Shown here piece by piece: positions 1 to 9,100 of a DNA stretch of 64,000 nucleotides (positions are counted from its first letter, which is position 1; each line of letters starts with the position of its first letter). A model generated the notes under the pieces. It saw nothing but the letters and a program-made list of their open reading frames with translations, made no database searches and was not told the DNA's origin. The stretch spans positions 62,001 through 126,000 of the forward strand of contig JADFDU010000022.1 of NCBI GenBank assembly GCA_018262775.1, read 5' to 3'. Both the position numbers and the translations under genes were made by a program. Source of the stretch: Rhodocyclaceae bacterium. GTDB lineage: Bacteria; Pseudomonadota; Gammaproteobacteria; Burkholderiales; Rhodocyclaceae.

Positions 1-29
1 GTGTCGGTGCCCGTGACAAAGAGGTTCAT
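1..29 (-). CDS. bioD: dethiobiotin synthetase, N-terminal fragment (cut by window edge)
   Basis: Only the first nine or so codons are in the window. They read MNLFVTGTD, which matches the start of BioD, where the P-loop motif GTDTxxGKT follows. The ATG (27-29) overlaps the bioF stop by four bases (ATGA), so it is the third gene of a leftward bioA-bioF-bioD run with translational coupling. BioD carboxylates 7,8-diaminopelargonic acid to dethiobiotin using ATP. The identification rests on the short N-terminus plus the operon position. Confidence 0.75.
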
Positions 30-1183
30 GCAAGCTCGCCTTCGAGTTGCATCAGTGCGGCGGCGAGCTGCCCGACCTGATTCCCACTATGCGCGGCGGA
101 AAGCGCGATGCGCAGCCGTGCCGTGCCGGCCGGCACGGTGGGCGGGCGGATACCCGGCACCCACAAGCCGCGCTCGAACAGCTTGTTCGCCACGTCCATC
201 GTCTCGGCGTTGTCGCCGATCAGCAGTGGCTGGATGGCGGTGTCGGACGGCAGCAGTTGCCAGCGCCTGAGCTTGAGTGCGCCGCGCAGTTGCGCGATGA
301 GCCCGGCGAGATGGCGGCGGCGCGCATCGCCCTGCTCGATGAGATCGATGCCCGTCAGCAGGGCGTGGGCGATCAGCGGCGGCTCGGCGGTGCTGAAGAT
401 GTAGCTGCGCGCCTTCTGCAGAATCCACTCGATGGTGTTCCCCGCGCCGGCGACGAAGGCGCCCGCCGCGCCCGCCGCCTTGCCCAGGGTGCCCATGAGC
501 AGCAGTCGCGGCGAGGCGAGGCCGAAATGCGCCACCGCGCCGCGCCCCTGCGGCCCGAGCACGCCGAAGCCGTGGGCGTCGTCCACCAGCAGCCAGGCAT
601 CGTGGCGCTCGGCGAGTTGCAGCAGACCGGGCAATGGCGCGAGGTCGCCGTCCATGCTGAAGACGGCATCGGTAACGATGAGCTTGCGCTTTGCCCGCGT
701 GGCGGTGAGCGCAGTTTCGAGTGCGGCGAGGTCGAGGTGTGGATAGACATGCAGCTCGGCGCGCGACAGGCGAGCGGCATCGATGAGCGAGGCGTGGTTG
801 AGGCGGTCGGAGAAGAGGGCGTCGCCGCGAGAAGTCAGCGCCGGCACCACGCCGAGATTGGCGAGGTAGCCGGTGGAGAAGAGCAGCGCGCGTTCCATGC
901 CGGTGAATTCCGCGAGGCGGCGTTCGAGCCGGGCATGCGGCGCCATGTGGCCGGTGATGAGCGGCGAGGCGCCGGCGCCGACGCCATACAGACGGGCACC
1001 TTCCTGCGCTGCGGCGACGAGCGCCGGGTCGTTGGCGAGGCCGAGGTAGTCGTTGCTGCTGAAGGCGAGGATGCGGCGGCCGCCGACAACGAGTTCCGGC
1101 GCGCAGGGCGAATCGACGAGGCGACGCTGGCGCCGCAGCGCCAGCGTGTCGAGCGCGGCGAGTTCTTCGTAAAAGTCAGTCAC
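26..1183 (-). CDS. bioF: 8-amino-7-oxononanoate synthase
   Basis: BioF is a PLP enzyme that condenses pimeloyl-ACP (or pimeloyl-CoA) with alanine in biotin synthesis. The 385-residue product has the expected family length. It shows FSSNDYLGL near residue 41, the LVDDAHGFG aspartate/histidine segment near 199, and the PLP lysine in GTLGKAAG at about residue 235. The start chosen is GTG at 1181-1183, which overlaps the bioA stop by four bases (GTGA); the open frame continues upstream through bioA but only as a shadow. A copy of the dispersed 25-bp motif covers the bioA/bioF junction, so motif bases form part of the bioF start. The gene is translationally coupled to bioA and bioD. Confidence 0.93.
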   Translation of the reverse strand: MTDFYEELAALDTLALRRQRRLVDSPCAPELVVGGRRILAFSSNDYLGLANDPALVAAAQEGARLYGVGAGASPLITGHMAPHARLERRLAEFTGMERALLFSTGYLANLGVVPALTSRGDALFSDRLNHASLIDAARLSRAELHVYPHLDLAALETALTATRAKRKLIVTDAVFSMDGDLAPLPGLLQLAERHDAWLLVDDAHGFGVLGPQGRGAVAHFGLASPRLLLMGTLGKAAGAAGAFVAGAGNTIEWILQKARSYIFSTAEPPLIAHALLTGIDLIEQGDARRRHLAGLIAQLRGALKLRRWQLLPSDTAIQPLLIGDNAETMDVANKLFERGLWVPGIRPPTVPAGTARLRIALSAAHSGNQVGQLAAALMQLEGELA

Positions 1184-1195
1184 TGGAATACGGCG
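1171..1195 (+). repeat. dispersed 25-bp motif, copy 1 (bioA/bioF junction)
   Basis: AAAAGTCAGTC, eight bases, ACGGCG. It lies antisense to the bio genes and covers the end of bioA and the bioF start codon. Confidence 0.8.
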
Positions 1196-2496
1196 TCGAG
1201 TGCCGCCTGTGTGCCGCTGACGAGCAGCTTGATCTCCTCGCCGCCGATGACATAGGGCGGCATGAAGTACACGGTGTTGCCGAGCGGGCGCAGCAGCAGG
1301 CCGCGTTCCATCGCTGCCTGGTGGAAGCGGCGCGCGAAGAGCGGGTCGTCGGTATTGACGTCGAAGGCCCAGATCATGCCCGTGTTGCGGAAGTGGCGCA
1401 CACGCGGATCGGCGGCGAGCGGCGCCGAGGCGGCATTGAGCTGTGCGGCGAGGCGACGATTGGCGGCGATGACGCCGTCCGTCTCGAAGATGTCCAGCGT
1501 TGCCAGCGCGGCGCGGCAGGCGAGTGGGTTGCCGGTGTAGGAGTGCGAGTGAAGGAAGCCGCGCGCCGTGCTGTCGTCGTAGAAGGCGGCATACACGGCG
1601 TCCGTCGCCATCACCACCGACAGCGGCAGCGTGCCGCCGGAAATGCCCTTCGACAGACAGAGGAAATCCGGCACGATGCCGGCCTGCTCGTGGGCGAAGA
1701 AGGTGCCGCTGCGGCCGCAGCCGACGGCGATCTCGTCGGCGATCAGGTGTACATCGTGGTGGTCGCACAGGGCGCGTGCGCGGCGCAGGTATTCCGCATC
1801 GTGCATGGCCATGCCGCTGGCGCATTGCACCAGCGGTTCGACGATGAGGGCCGCGATTTCGTGGTGGTGCTCGGCGAGCCATGCTTCCAGTGCGGCGGCG
1901 GCCGCTACTGCCGCGTCGCGCGGCGTCTGACCGGGCGCGGCCTGCCGCCAATCGGGGCTGGGCACGGTGTCGCTGGCGCGCAACAGCGGCGCGTAGGCGT
2001 CACGGAAGAGGGCGACGTCGGTGACTGCCAGCGCGCCGAGGGTCTCGCCGTGGTAGCTGCCGGTGAGGCTGAGGAAGCGCGTCTTGTTCGGCCGGCCGCT
2101 GTTGCGCCAGAAGTGGAAACTCATCTTCAGGGCGATCTCCACCGCCGAGGCGCCGTCGGAGGCGTAGAAGCAGTGGCCCAGTTGGTGGCCGGTGAGTGCG
2201 GCGAGTTTTTCCGAGAGTTCCACCACCGGCTCGTGGGTGAAGCCGGCCAGCATGACGTGGTCGAGTCGTTCGAGCTGCTCGCGCAGGGCGACATTGATGC
2301 GCGGGTTGGCGTGGCCGAAGAGGTTCACCCACCAGGAGCTGATGGCGTCCAGGTAGCGGCGGCCCTCGAAGTCGATCAGCCAAGGCCCTTCGCCCGAGCG
2401 GATCGGCACCAGCGGCAGGGTTTCGTGCAGCTTCATTTGCGTACACGGGTGCCAGACGGCGTCGAGGCTGCGGCGGAGGAGGGAATCGTTGTGCAT
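1180..2496 (-). CDS. bioA: adenosylmethionine-8-amino-7-oxononanoate aminotransferase
   Basis: BioA is a class III PLP aminotransferase that makes 7,8-diaminopelargonic acid with S-adenosylmethionine as amino donor. The 438-residue protein begins with a WHPCTQMK segment typical of BioA, has the conserved SSWWVNLFGHANP stretch near residue 53, a DEIAVGCGRSG motif, and the PLP lysine in LCLSKGISGG near residue 280. It is the first gene of the leftward bioA-bioF-bioD run and shares a 177-bp divergent upstream region with the rightward hydroxybutyryl-CoA dehydrogenase gene. No BirA-type operator was recognised in that region. Confidence 0.94.
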   Translation of the reverse strand: MHNDSLLRRSLDAVWHPCTQMKLHETLPLVPIRSGEGPWLIDFEGRRYLDAISSWWVNLFGHANPRINVALREQLERLDHVMLAGFTHEPVVELSEKLAALTGHQLGHCFYASDGASAVEIALKMSFHFWRNSGRPNKTRFLSLTGSYHGETLGALAVTDVALFRDAYAPLLRASDTVPSPDWRQAAPGQTPRDAAVAAAAALEAWLAEHHHEIAALIVEPLVQCASGMAMHDAEYLRRARALCDHHDVHLIADEIAVGCGRSGTFFAHEQAGIVPDFLCLSKGISGGTLPLSVVMATDAVYAAFYDDSTARGFLHSHSYTGNPLACRAALATLDIFETDGVIAANRRLAAQLNAASAPLAADPRVRHFRNTGMIWAFDVNTDDPLFARRFHQAAMERGLLLRPLGNTVYFMPPYVIGGEEIKLLVSGTQAALDAVFQ

Positions 2497-2562
2497 GGAG
2501 GGCGTTCGGCGTGAATCGCGATTTTACGGGAGTTGGCCGTATTGCAGTGTTTGTGTCCCGAA

Positions 2563-2582
2563 GGGATTTCCTACGGTCATAA
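2563..2582 (+). promoter_or_regulatory. 20-bp box shared with pyc leader (copy 1)
   Basis: GGGATTTCCTACGGTCATAA lies 111 bp before the hbd start. The same 20 bases with one change lie 114 bp before the pyc start (6031-6050). Conserved sequence and position suggest a common control site or promoter element; the factor is unknown. Confidence 0.5.
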
Positions 2583-2673
2583 TCGCGGCGACAAATTGCC
2601 CGCCTGACTCCTGTACACTTGCAGGTTGTCGGGGCGCCGGGTGGGCGCAGCCGCGGAAACGGAAAGGAATCGT

Positions 2674-3525
2674 ATGGAAATCAAAAAAATCGGCGTCGTC
2701 GGCGCCGGCACGATGGGCAACGGCATTGCGCAGGCCTGCGCCGCCGCCGGGCTGGAGGTGATCATGACCGACGTGGCGCAAGCCGCGCTCGAGCGTGCCG
2801 TGAGTACCATTTCCGGCAGCTTCGACCGCCTCATCAAGAAGGAAAAGATGACCGCCGAGCAGAAGGCGGCGGCACTGGCGCACATCCAGACGGCCACCGA
2901 CCTGGCGGCGCTGAAGGACAGCGACCTCATCATCGAGGCCGCCACCGAGAACCTCGAGCTCAAGCTGAAGATCTTCAAGCAGCTCGACGCGCTGGCGAAG
3001 GCCGAGGCCGTCATTGCCAGCAACACCTCGTCGATCTCCATCACCAAGCTGGCGGCGGCAACGCAGCGCCCGGAGAAGGTGATCGGTATGCACTTCTTCA
3101 ATCCGGTGCCGCTGATGGCGCTGGTGGAACTGATCCGCGGCCTGCAGACGTCCGACGCCACCTACGCGGCGGTCGAGGCCGTGTCGAAGAAGGTCGGCAA
3201 GTCGCCGGTGCAGGTGAGGAACAGCCCGGGCTTCGTCGTGAACCGCATGCTCTGCCCGATGATCAACGAGGCCATCTTCGCCCTCGGCGAGAATCTCGCC
3301 ACCGCCGCGCAGATCGACGAGGCGATGAAACTCGGCGCCAACCACCCGATCGGCCCGCTGGCGCTGTGCGACATGATCGGCCTCGACGTGCAACTGGCGG
3401 TGATGAACGTGCTCTTCGACGGCTTCAAGGACCCGAAATACCGCCCCGCGCCGCTACTGGTGGAGATGGTCGAGGCGGGTTACCTCGGGCGCAAGACGGG
3501 CAAGGGCTTTTTCAGCTACGCGTAA
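2674..3525 (+). CDS. hbd: 3-hydroxybutyryl-CoA dehydrogenase
   Basis: This enzyme oxidises or reduces 3-hydroxyacyl-CoA with NAD(P), in butyrate/PHB metabolism or beta-oxidation. The 283-residue protein is the usual size for the stand-alone family (Hbd/PaaH). It has the Rossmann motif [13 protein letters not shown] at residues 7-19, the [12 protein letters not shown] segment near 86, SNTSS at 116-120, and the catalytic histidine in [11 protein letters not shown] at about residue 140. The start is ATG 2674, supported by a GGAAAGGAA ribosome site; an in-frame ATG further upstream gives an unrelated N-terminal extension and is rejected. A REP-like palindrome follows the stop codon. Confidence 0.93.
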   Translation: MEIKKIGVVGAGTMGNGIAQACAAAGLEVIMTDVAQAALERAVSTISGSFDRLIKKEKMTAEQKAAALAHIQTATDLAALKDSDLIIEAATENLELKLKIFKQLDALAKAEAVIASNTSSISITKLAAATQRPEKVIGMHFFNPVPLMALVELIRGLQTSDATYAAVEAVSKKVGKSPVQVRNSPGFVVNRMLCPMINEAIFALGENLATAAQIDEAMKLGANHPIGPLALCDMIGLDVQLAVMNVLFDGFKDPKYRPAPLLVEMVEAGYLGRKTGKGFFSYA

Positions 3526-3534
3526 GCAAATGAT

Positions 3535-3606
3535 CGTCATTCACGCGAACGCGGGAATCCAGGGTTTTCCGCATGCCGCTGGATCCTCGCTTGCGCGGGG
3601 ATGACG
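3535..3606. repeat. REP-like palindromic element, copy 1
   Basis: Imperfect palindrome of about 72 bp. Arms are of the type CGTCATTC(C)CGCGNAAGCGGGAATCC and its inverse GGATTCCCGCTTGCGCGGG-ATGACG. Two more copies lie at 12319-12392 and 37990-38064. The right end runs into the first in-frame ATG of dusC. Confidence 0.85.
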
Positions 3607-3621
3607 GCTGCCCCCCACTCT

Positions 3622-4578
3622 ATGTCCCGCCTCATCCTCGCCCCCATGGAAGGCCTCGCCGACGACATCCTGCGCGGCGTGCTGACGCGCACTGGGCGCT
3701 ATGACTGGGCCGTCACCGAGTTCGTGCGCGTCTCCGGCACACTGCTGCCGCGCAAGAGCTTCATGCGCGTCAGCCCGGAGTTGCTGAACGGCGCGCGCAC
3801 TGAATCGGGTACCCCGGTGCGGGTGCAGTTGATGGGCTCGGATCCGGTCTGCCTGGCGGAGAACGCCGCGCGCCTGGCCGAACTCAATCCGGCCGGCATC
3901 GACCTCAACTTTGGCTGCCCGGCGCCGCTGGTGAATCGCCACCGCGGCGGTGCGTCGCTGCTCGACGAACCGGAGCTGCTGCAGCGCATTGCCGCCGCCG
4001 TGCGCGCGGCCGTGCCGCAGGCGATTCCCGTCACTGCCAAGATGCGCCTGGGCATCGCCGACACTGCGCGCGCCCTCGACTGTGCGCGGGCGCTGGAAGC
4101 CGGTGGCGTGCAGGCGCTGGCGGTGCATGCGCGTACCCGCAGCGATGGCTACCGGCCGCAGGTGCGCTGGGAATGGGTGGCGCGCATCCGCGAGGCGGTG
4201 GCGCTGCCGGTGATCGCCAATGGCGAGGTGTGGGACGTCGCCGGCTGGCGCGCCATCCGTGCCGTCACCGGCTGTTCAGATGTCATGCTCGGCCGTGGCG
4301 CGGTCGCCGATCCTTTCCTGTCGCAGCGCATCCGCGGCGAACGTGACGAAGCCGTCGGCGCCGCCGACTGGCACGCGCTGCAGCCGCTGCTGGCGACGTT
4401 CTGGCGGCAAGTACGGGCGAAGCTGGCGCCGCGCCACGCCCCGGGCCGGTTCAAGCAGTGGCTCGGCCTGCTGCGGCGCAATTACCCCGAGGCGGAAGCC
4501 CTGTACCGTCGCGTACGCGAACTGGAGCGTGCGGAGGCACTTGACACGGTTGACACGGCCCTGGAGGCAATGGCCTGA
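3622..4578 (+). CDS. dusC: tRNA-dihydrouridine synthase (DusC type)
   Basis: Dus enzymes reduce specific uridines in the tRNA D-loop using FMN and NADPH. The 318-residue TIM-barrel protein starts MSRLILAPMEGL, the FMN-binding N-terminus, and carries the catalytic cysteine in LNFGCPAP at about residue 99, KMRLG near 143, HARTRSDGY, and a C-terminal ANGEVWD...MLGRGAVADP phosphate-binding segment. The HARTRSDGY and short C-terminus fit the DusC subfamily (U16 modification) rather than DusA or DusB. ATG 3622 is chosen because it matches the family N-terminus; the upstream ATG at 3601 is contributed by the end of the REP-like repeat. Confidence 0.88.
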   Translation: MSRLILAPMEGLADDILRGVLTRTGRYDWAVTEFVRVSGTLLPRKSFMRVSPELLNGARTESGTPVRVQLMGSDPVCLAENAARLAELNPAGIDLNFGCPAPLVNRHRGGASLLDEPELLQRIAAAVRAAVPQAIPVTAKMRLGIADTARALDCARALEAGGVQALAVHARTRSDGYRPQVRWEWVARIREAVALPVIANGEVWDVAGWRAIRAVTGCSDVMLGRGAVADPFLSQRIRGERDEAVGAADWHALQPLLATFWRQVRAKLAPRHAPGRFKQWLGLLRRNYPEAEALYRRVRELERAEALDTVDTALEAMA

Positions 4579-4579
4579 C

Positions 4580-5743
4580 TCAGGCGGGTCCCGTGTCGGC
4601 CATGACGCAATTGCGCCCGGCCTGTTTGGCGGCGTACATCGTGGCGTCGGCGCGGCCGACGAGAGTGTCCTGGTCTTCGCCGTCCTCGGGGAAGGTCGAC
4701 ACGCCGTAGCTCGCCGTCAGGATCATGCCGTCGCCGCGATCGATGTTGAGGGCCTCGACCCGCTTGCGCAGACGCTGCGCCGTGTCGATGGCGTGCGCCT
4801 TGTCTGCGTCGGGCAGGATGACGACGAATTCCTCCCCGCCGTAGCGCGCCAGCTGGTCGGTGGCGCGCAGTTGCTGCAGCGTGACGGCAGTGACGCGCTT
4901 CAAGGCCGCATCACCGGCCTGATGGCCGAGGCGATCGTTGAGTGTCTTGAAACGATCCAGGTCGAACATCAGCAGCGACAGCGGCTGCTTGCCGCGACGC
5001 GCGCGGGCGAGTTCGCGCGCGAGGGTTTCGTCCAGCGCCAGGCGGTTCATGGCACCCGTGAGTGGATCGGTGCGGGCCAGTTGTTCCAGCTCCTCGGCCA
5101 GGTAGGCGGAGACCATCCAGACGCAGCCGAAGGACGTCACCACCAGCAGGAAGAAGATCGAGAGGAAGGTCATGGCCTGCACCGGCCCGGCCGCCATCAG
5201 TTCGGCGGGAGGGTAGATCAGCGTGTGGATGGCGCGGACGACCGAGACGGCGGCAAACTGGGCGAAGCCGGCGGCGGTGAAGTAATGCGAAGACCGCAGG
5301 CTGCGCGGAATCTCTCTGACGAGCAGCCGCGCTGCGAGGATGGCCGGGATCGCATTGATCAGCGTCACGGCCAGGATGCGCGCCGCCACGCTCGGCGCGG
5401 AATATGTGCAGTACAGCAGCAGCAGCGTAAGGACGACGAGCAGCAGCGGAAAGAGCCACCGAGCGTAAGCGCCCGCCTGGCGGCGGAAGCGGGCGACGCC
5501 TTCGTGGAAAAAGCACAGGGCCACCAGCAGCAGATCGTTGGCGACGATGATCGAGAGAAAATCCGGGATGCTGTCGCGCAGTGCCAGCAGCAGGAAGCCC
5601 GCACCGGCGGCGACGATCGCCGCCGACCACCAGCGCAGGGCGTGCAGGCGCGGCTGGCTGCGCTGCAGCAGGAAAATGCCGATGGCAAAAACCAGCGCGA
5701 ACAGCAGCAGGTTGAAGATCAGGGTGCGGATGTCGAGCTGCAA
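4580..5743 (-). CDS. membrane-bound diguanylate cyclase (GGDEF)
   Basis: This is a predicted cyclic-di-GMP synthase of 387 residues. The N-terminal ~200 residues are hydrophobic and hold about six membrane segments with no recognised sensor domain. The GGDEF domain follows (from about residue 220) with an intact GGEEF active site at residues 302-306 and an I-site RxxD (RATD) five residues before it, so product feedback inhibition is expected. It converges with dusC and ends two bases from the dusC stop. What it senses cannot be told from sequence. Confidence 0.9.
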   Translation of the reverse strand: MQLDIRTLIFNLLLFALVFAIGIFLLQRSQPRLHALRWWSAAIVAAGAGFLLLALRDSIPDFLSIIVANDLLLVALCFFHEGVARFRRQAGAYARWLFPLLLVVLTLLLLYCTYSAPSVAARILAVTLINAIPAILAARLLVREIPRSLRSSHYFTAAGFAQFAAVSVVRAIHTLIYPPAELMAAGPVQAMTFLSIFFLLVVTSFGCVWMVSAYLAEELEQLARTDPLTGAMNRLALDETLARELARARRGKQPLSLLMFDLDRFKTLNDRLGHQAGDAALKRVTAVTLQQLRATDQLARYGGEEFVVILPDADKAHAIDTAQRLRKRVEALNIDRGDGMILTASYGVSTFPEDGEDQDTLVGRADATMYAAKQAGRNCVMADTGPA

Positions 5744-5873
5744 TTCTTCTTCTTCAGGTCAGGCCAGAATGGATGAGCGCAGGCCATTTTATAGAATGTC
5801 CTCTGCCCTGTCGCCGCCGCAATGATCCTCACGACCAACGAGATCAAGGAACGCGCCGTACCCGTGCCGCCCT

Positions 5874-5898
5874 CGCCGTGCTGCCGGGACTGACTTTC
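5874..5898 (-). repeat. dispersed 25-bp motif, copy 2 (intergenic)
   Basis: On the minus strand it reads GAAAGTCAGTC, eight bases, ACGGCG. It lies between the diguanylate cyclase and pyc. Confidence 0.8.
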
Positions 5899-6030
5899 CC
5901 TGATTGGCGCTAGCGGGAAAGCCAGCACCACAGAAACAAGGGCCGGCACTCGCCGCGGCGGGACGGCGACACCCGCTCCAGGCGATGAAGGCAGGCCGCC
6001 CCAAGCCTGCCTTGGGGAATACATCCCACG

Positions 6031-6050
6031 GGGATTTCCTGCGGTCATAA
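6031..6050 (+). promoter_or_regulatory. 20-bp box shared with hbd upstream region (copy 2)
   Basis: GGGATTTCCTGCGGTCATAA, one mismatch to the copy at 2563-2582. It lies 114 bp before the pyc ATG, the same distance as the other copy has to hbd within 3 bp. Confidence 0.5.
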
Positions 6051-6100
6051 ATACCCTAAATGCGGCGTTGCAGCTTGCTGGGGTAAACTCGCACGCGATA

Positions 6101-6122
6101 CGGGCCACCGGCCCGTTTTTCT
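6101..6122 (+). terminator. terminator-like hairpin in the pyc leader
   Basis: A six-base stem CGGGCC/GGCCCG with an ACC loop is followed by TTTTTCTT. Its place, 22 bp before the pyc start codon and downstream of the shared 20-bp box, would let it act as an attenuator for pyc; it could also end transcription arriving from upstream. Confidence 0.6.
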
Positions 6123-6144
6123 TGTCCGCCTGCCCACTTTAACC

Positions 6145-9100
6145 ATGAAGAAAATCCGCAGCCTCCTCGTCGCCAACCGCAGCGAAATCGCCATCCGCGT
6201 CATGCGCGCCGCGTCCGAGCTGGGCATCCGCACGGTGGCCATCTATTCCAACGAGGACCGCTTCGCGCTGCACCGCTTCAAGGCGGACGAGTCCTACCTC
6301 GTCGGCGCCGGCAAGAAGCCGATCCAGGCCTATCTCGACATCGAGGACATCATCCGCGTGGCGAAGGAGGCGCATGCCGACGCCATCCATCCGGGCTACG
6401 GCTTCCTCTCCGAGAACCCGGATTTTGCCGCGGCCTGCGCCGCGGCCGGCATCGTTTTCATCGGGCCGCAGCCGGCGGTGATGCGCACCCTGGGCAACAA
6501 GGTGTCGGCGCGCGAACTGGCGCAGAGGGCCGGCGTGCCGGTGATGCCGGCCACCGGCGCCCTGCCGGCCGACCCGGAGGCGGCGAAGAAGCTGGCAGCG
6601 CAGGTCGGCTACCCGCTCATGCTCAAGGCGAGCTGGGGCGGCGGCGGCCGCGGCATGCGCGTGGTGGAGACGGAGGCCGAGCTGGCCCCGGCGATGGAAG
6701 TGGCGCGGCGCGAGGCGGCCGCGGCCTTCGGCAACGACGAGGTGTACCTGGAGAAGCTGGTGCGCCGCGCGCGCCACGTCGAGGTGCAGGTGCTCGGTGA
6801 TACCCACGGCGCACTGGTGCATGCCTTCGAACGCGACTGCTCGGTGCAGCGGCGCAACCAGAAGGTCGTCGAACGCGCCCCGGCGCCCTACCTTCGCGAT
6901 GAACGCCGTGCCGAGCTGTGCGACGCGGCCCTCAAGCTGGCCCGCGCCGCGCACTACACGCACGCCGGCACGGTGGAGTTCCTCATGGACGCCGACACCG
7001 ACGCGTTCTACTTCATCGAGGTGAACCCGCGCATCCAGGTCGAGCACACGGTGACCGAGCAGGTGACGGGCATCGACATCGTCAAGGCGCAGATCCGCCT
7101 CTCCGAGGGAAAGCGCATCGGCGACGAGGACAGCTATGTGCCGCGCCAGGAAGACATCAGGCTGAACGGCCATGCCGTGCAGTGCCGCGTCACCACGGAG
7201 GACCCGGAGAACGGCTTCACGCCGGACTACGGCCGCATCGCCGTGTATCGCAGCGCCGCCGGTTTCGGCATCCGCCTCGACGGCGGCACCGCCTATGCCG
7301 GCGCGGTCATCACGCCGTACTACGATTCGCTGCTGGTGAAGGTGACGGCCTGGGGCCACACACCCGACGAGGCGGGCGCACGCATGGACCGCGCGCTGCG
7401 CGAGTTCCGCATCCGCGGCGTCGCCACCAACCTGCAGTTCCTCGAGAACGTCATCGACCATCCGCTGTTCCGCTCGGGCGAGTGCACCACGCGCTTTATC
7501 GACGAGACGCCGGAGCTGTTCAGGTTCCAGCGCCGCCGCGACCGCGCCACGCGGCTGCTGAAGTTCCTCGGTGAAGTGGCGGTGAACGGCAACCCGGAGA
7601 TGAAGGGCCGAGTGTTGACGGGCGTGCCGGTGCTGCCGCTGGCGAAGCCCATCAAGCCACGCTGCGATCTCGCTGCCGCGCCGCCCGCCGGCACGCGCGA
7701 CCGCCTGCAGGAACTCGGCGCCGAAAAGTTTGCCGCCTGGATGAAGTCCGAGAAACGCGTGCTGCTCACCGACACCACGCTGCGCGATGCGCACCAGAGC
7801 CTGTTCGCCACGCGCATGCGCTCGCACGACATGCTGGAGATCGCGCCGCACTATGCGCGCCTGCTGCCGGATTTGTTCTCGCTCGAATGCTGGGGCGGGG
7901 CGACCTTCGACGTGGCGTTGCGCTTCCTCAAGGAAGACCCGTGGGAGCGCCTGGCGCGCCTGCGCGAGGCCGTGCCCAACGTGCTGCTGCAAATGCTGCT
8001 GCGCGCCTCCAACGCGGTCGGCTACACCAACTACGCCGACAACGTCGTGCGCTACTTCGTCAAACAGGCGGCGAAGGAGGGCGTCGATGTCTTCCGTGTC
8101 TTCGATTCGCTCAACTGGGTGGACAACATGCGCGTGGCGATGGACGCCGTGCGCGCGGAGGGTGCCCTGTGCGAGGCGGCCATCTGCTACACCGGCGATC
8201 TGTTCGATGCGAAGCGGCCGAAATACAACCTGAAGTACTACGTCGATCTGGCCAAGCAGCTGGAGAAGGCCGGCGCGCACATCCTCGGCATCAAGGACAT
8301 GGCCGGCGTGTGCAAGCCGCGTGCCGCTGCCGAGCTGGTGCGTGTGCTGAAGCAGGAGGTCGGTCTGCCCATCCACTTCCACACTCACGACACCAGCGGC
8401 ATTGCCGCGGCCAGCGTGCTGGCGGCGGTGGAAGCGGGCGTCGATGCCGTCGACGGCGCGCTGGATGCCATGAGCGGGCTCACCTCGCAGCCCAACCTCG
8501 GCTCGATCGCCGCCGCGCTCGCCGGTTCGCCGCGCGACTCCGGCGTGGATCTCGATGCCATGCAGGCACTGTCGCTCTACTGGGAGGGCGTGCGCCGCTA
8601 CTACGCGCCCTTCGAGGCGGACATCCGCTCCGGCACCGCCGACGTCTACCGCCACGAGATGCCGGGCGGCCAATACACCAACCTGCGCGAGCAGGCGCGC
8701 GCCATGGGCCTCGAGCACCGCTGGGCCGAGGTGTCGAAGGCCTACGCCGAGGTGAACCTGCTCTTCGGCGACATCGTCAAGGTGACGCCGACCTCCAAGG
8801 TGGTGGGCGACATGGCCCTCTTCATGGTGGCCAACGACCTCACGCCGGCGCAGGTGCGCGACCCGGCGCGCGAGATCGCCTTTCCCGAATCGGTGATCTC
8901 GCTCATGAAGGGCGAACTGGGCTACCCGCCCGATGGTTTCCCCGAGGCATTGCAGAAGAAGGTATTGCGCGGCGACACACCGCTTCCCGGACGCGCCGGC
9001 GACTCCATGCCCGACGTCGACCTCGAGGCGAAGCGCACCGAGGCCGAGGCGGCGGTGGGGCGCAAGGTGGGCGACACCGACCTCGCTTCCTACTTGATGT

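Larger units (their letters stand above)
5744..6144. other. 401-bp intergenic region between diguanylate cyclase and pyc
   Basis: No convincing gene. It holds a copy of the 25-bp motif (5874-5898, minus), the 20-bp box shared with hbd (6031-6050), and a terminator-like hairpin just before pyc (6101-6122). A TATAAA-like stretch on the minus strand near 5790 may be part of the cyclase promoter. Confidence 0.6.
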
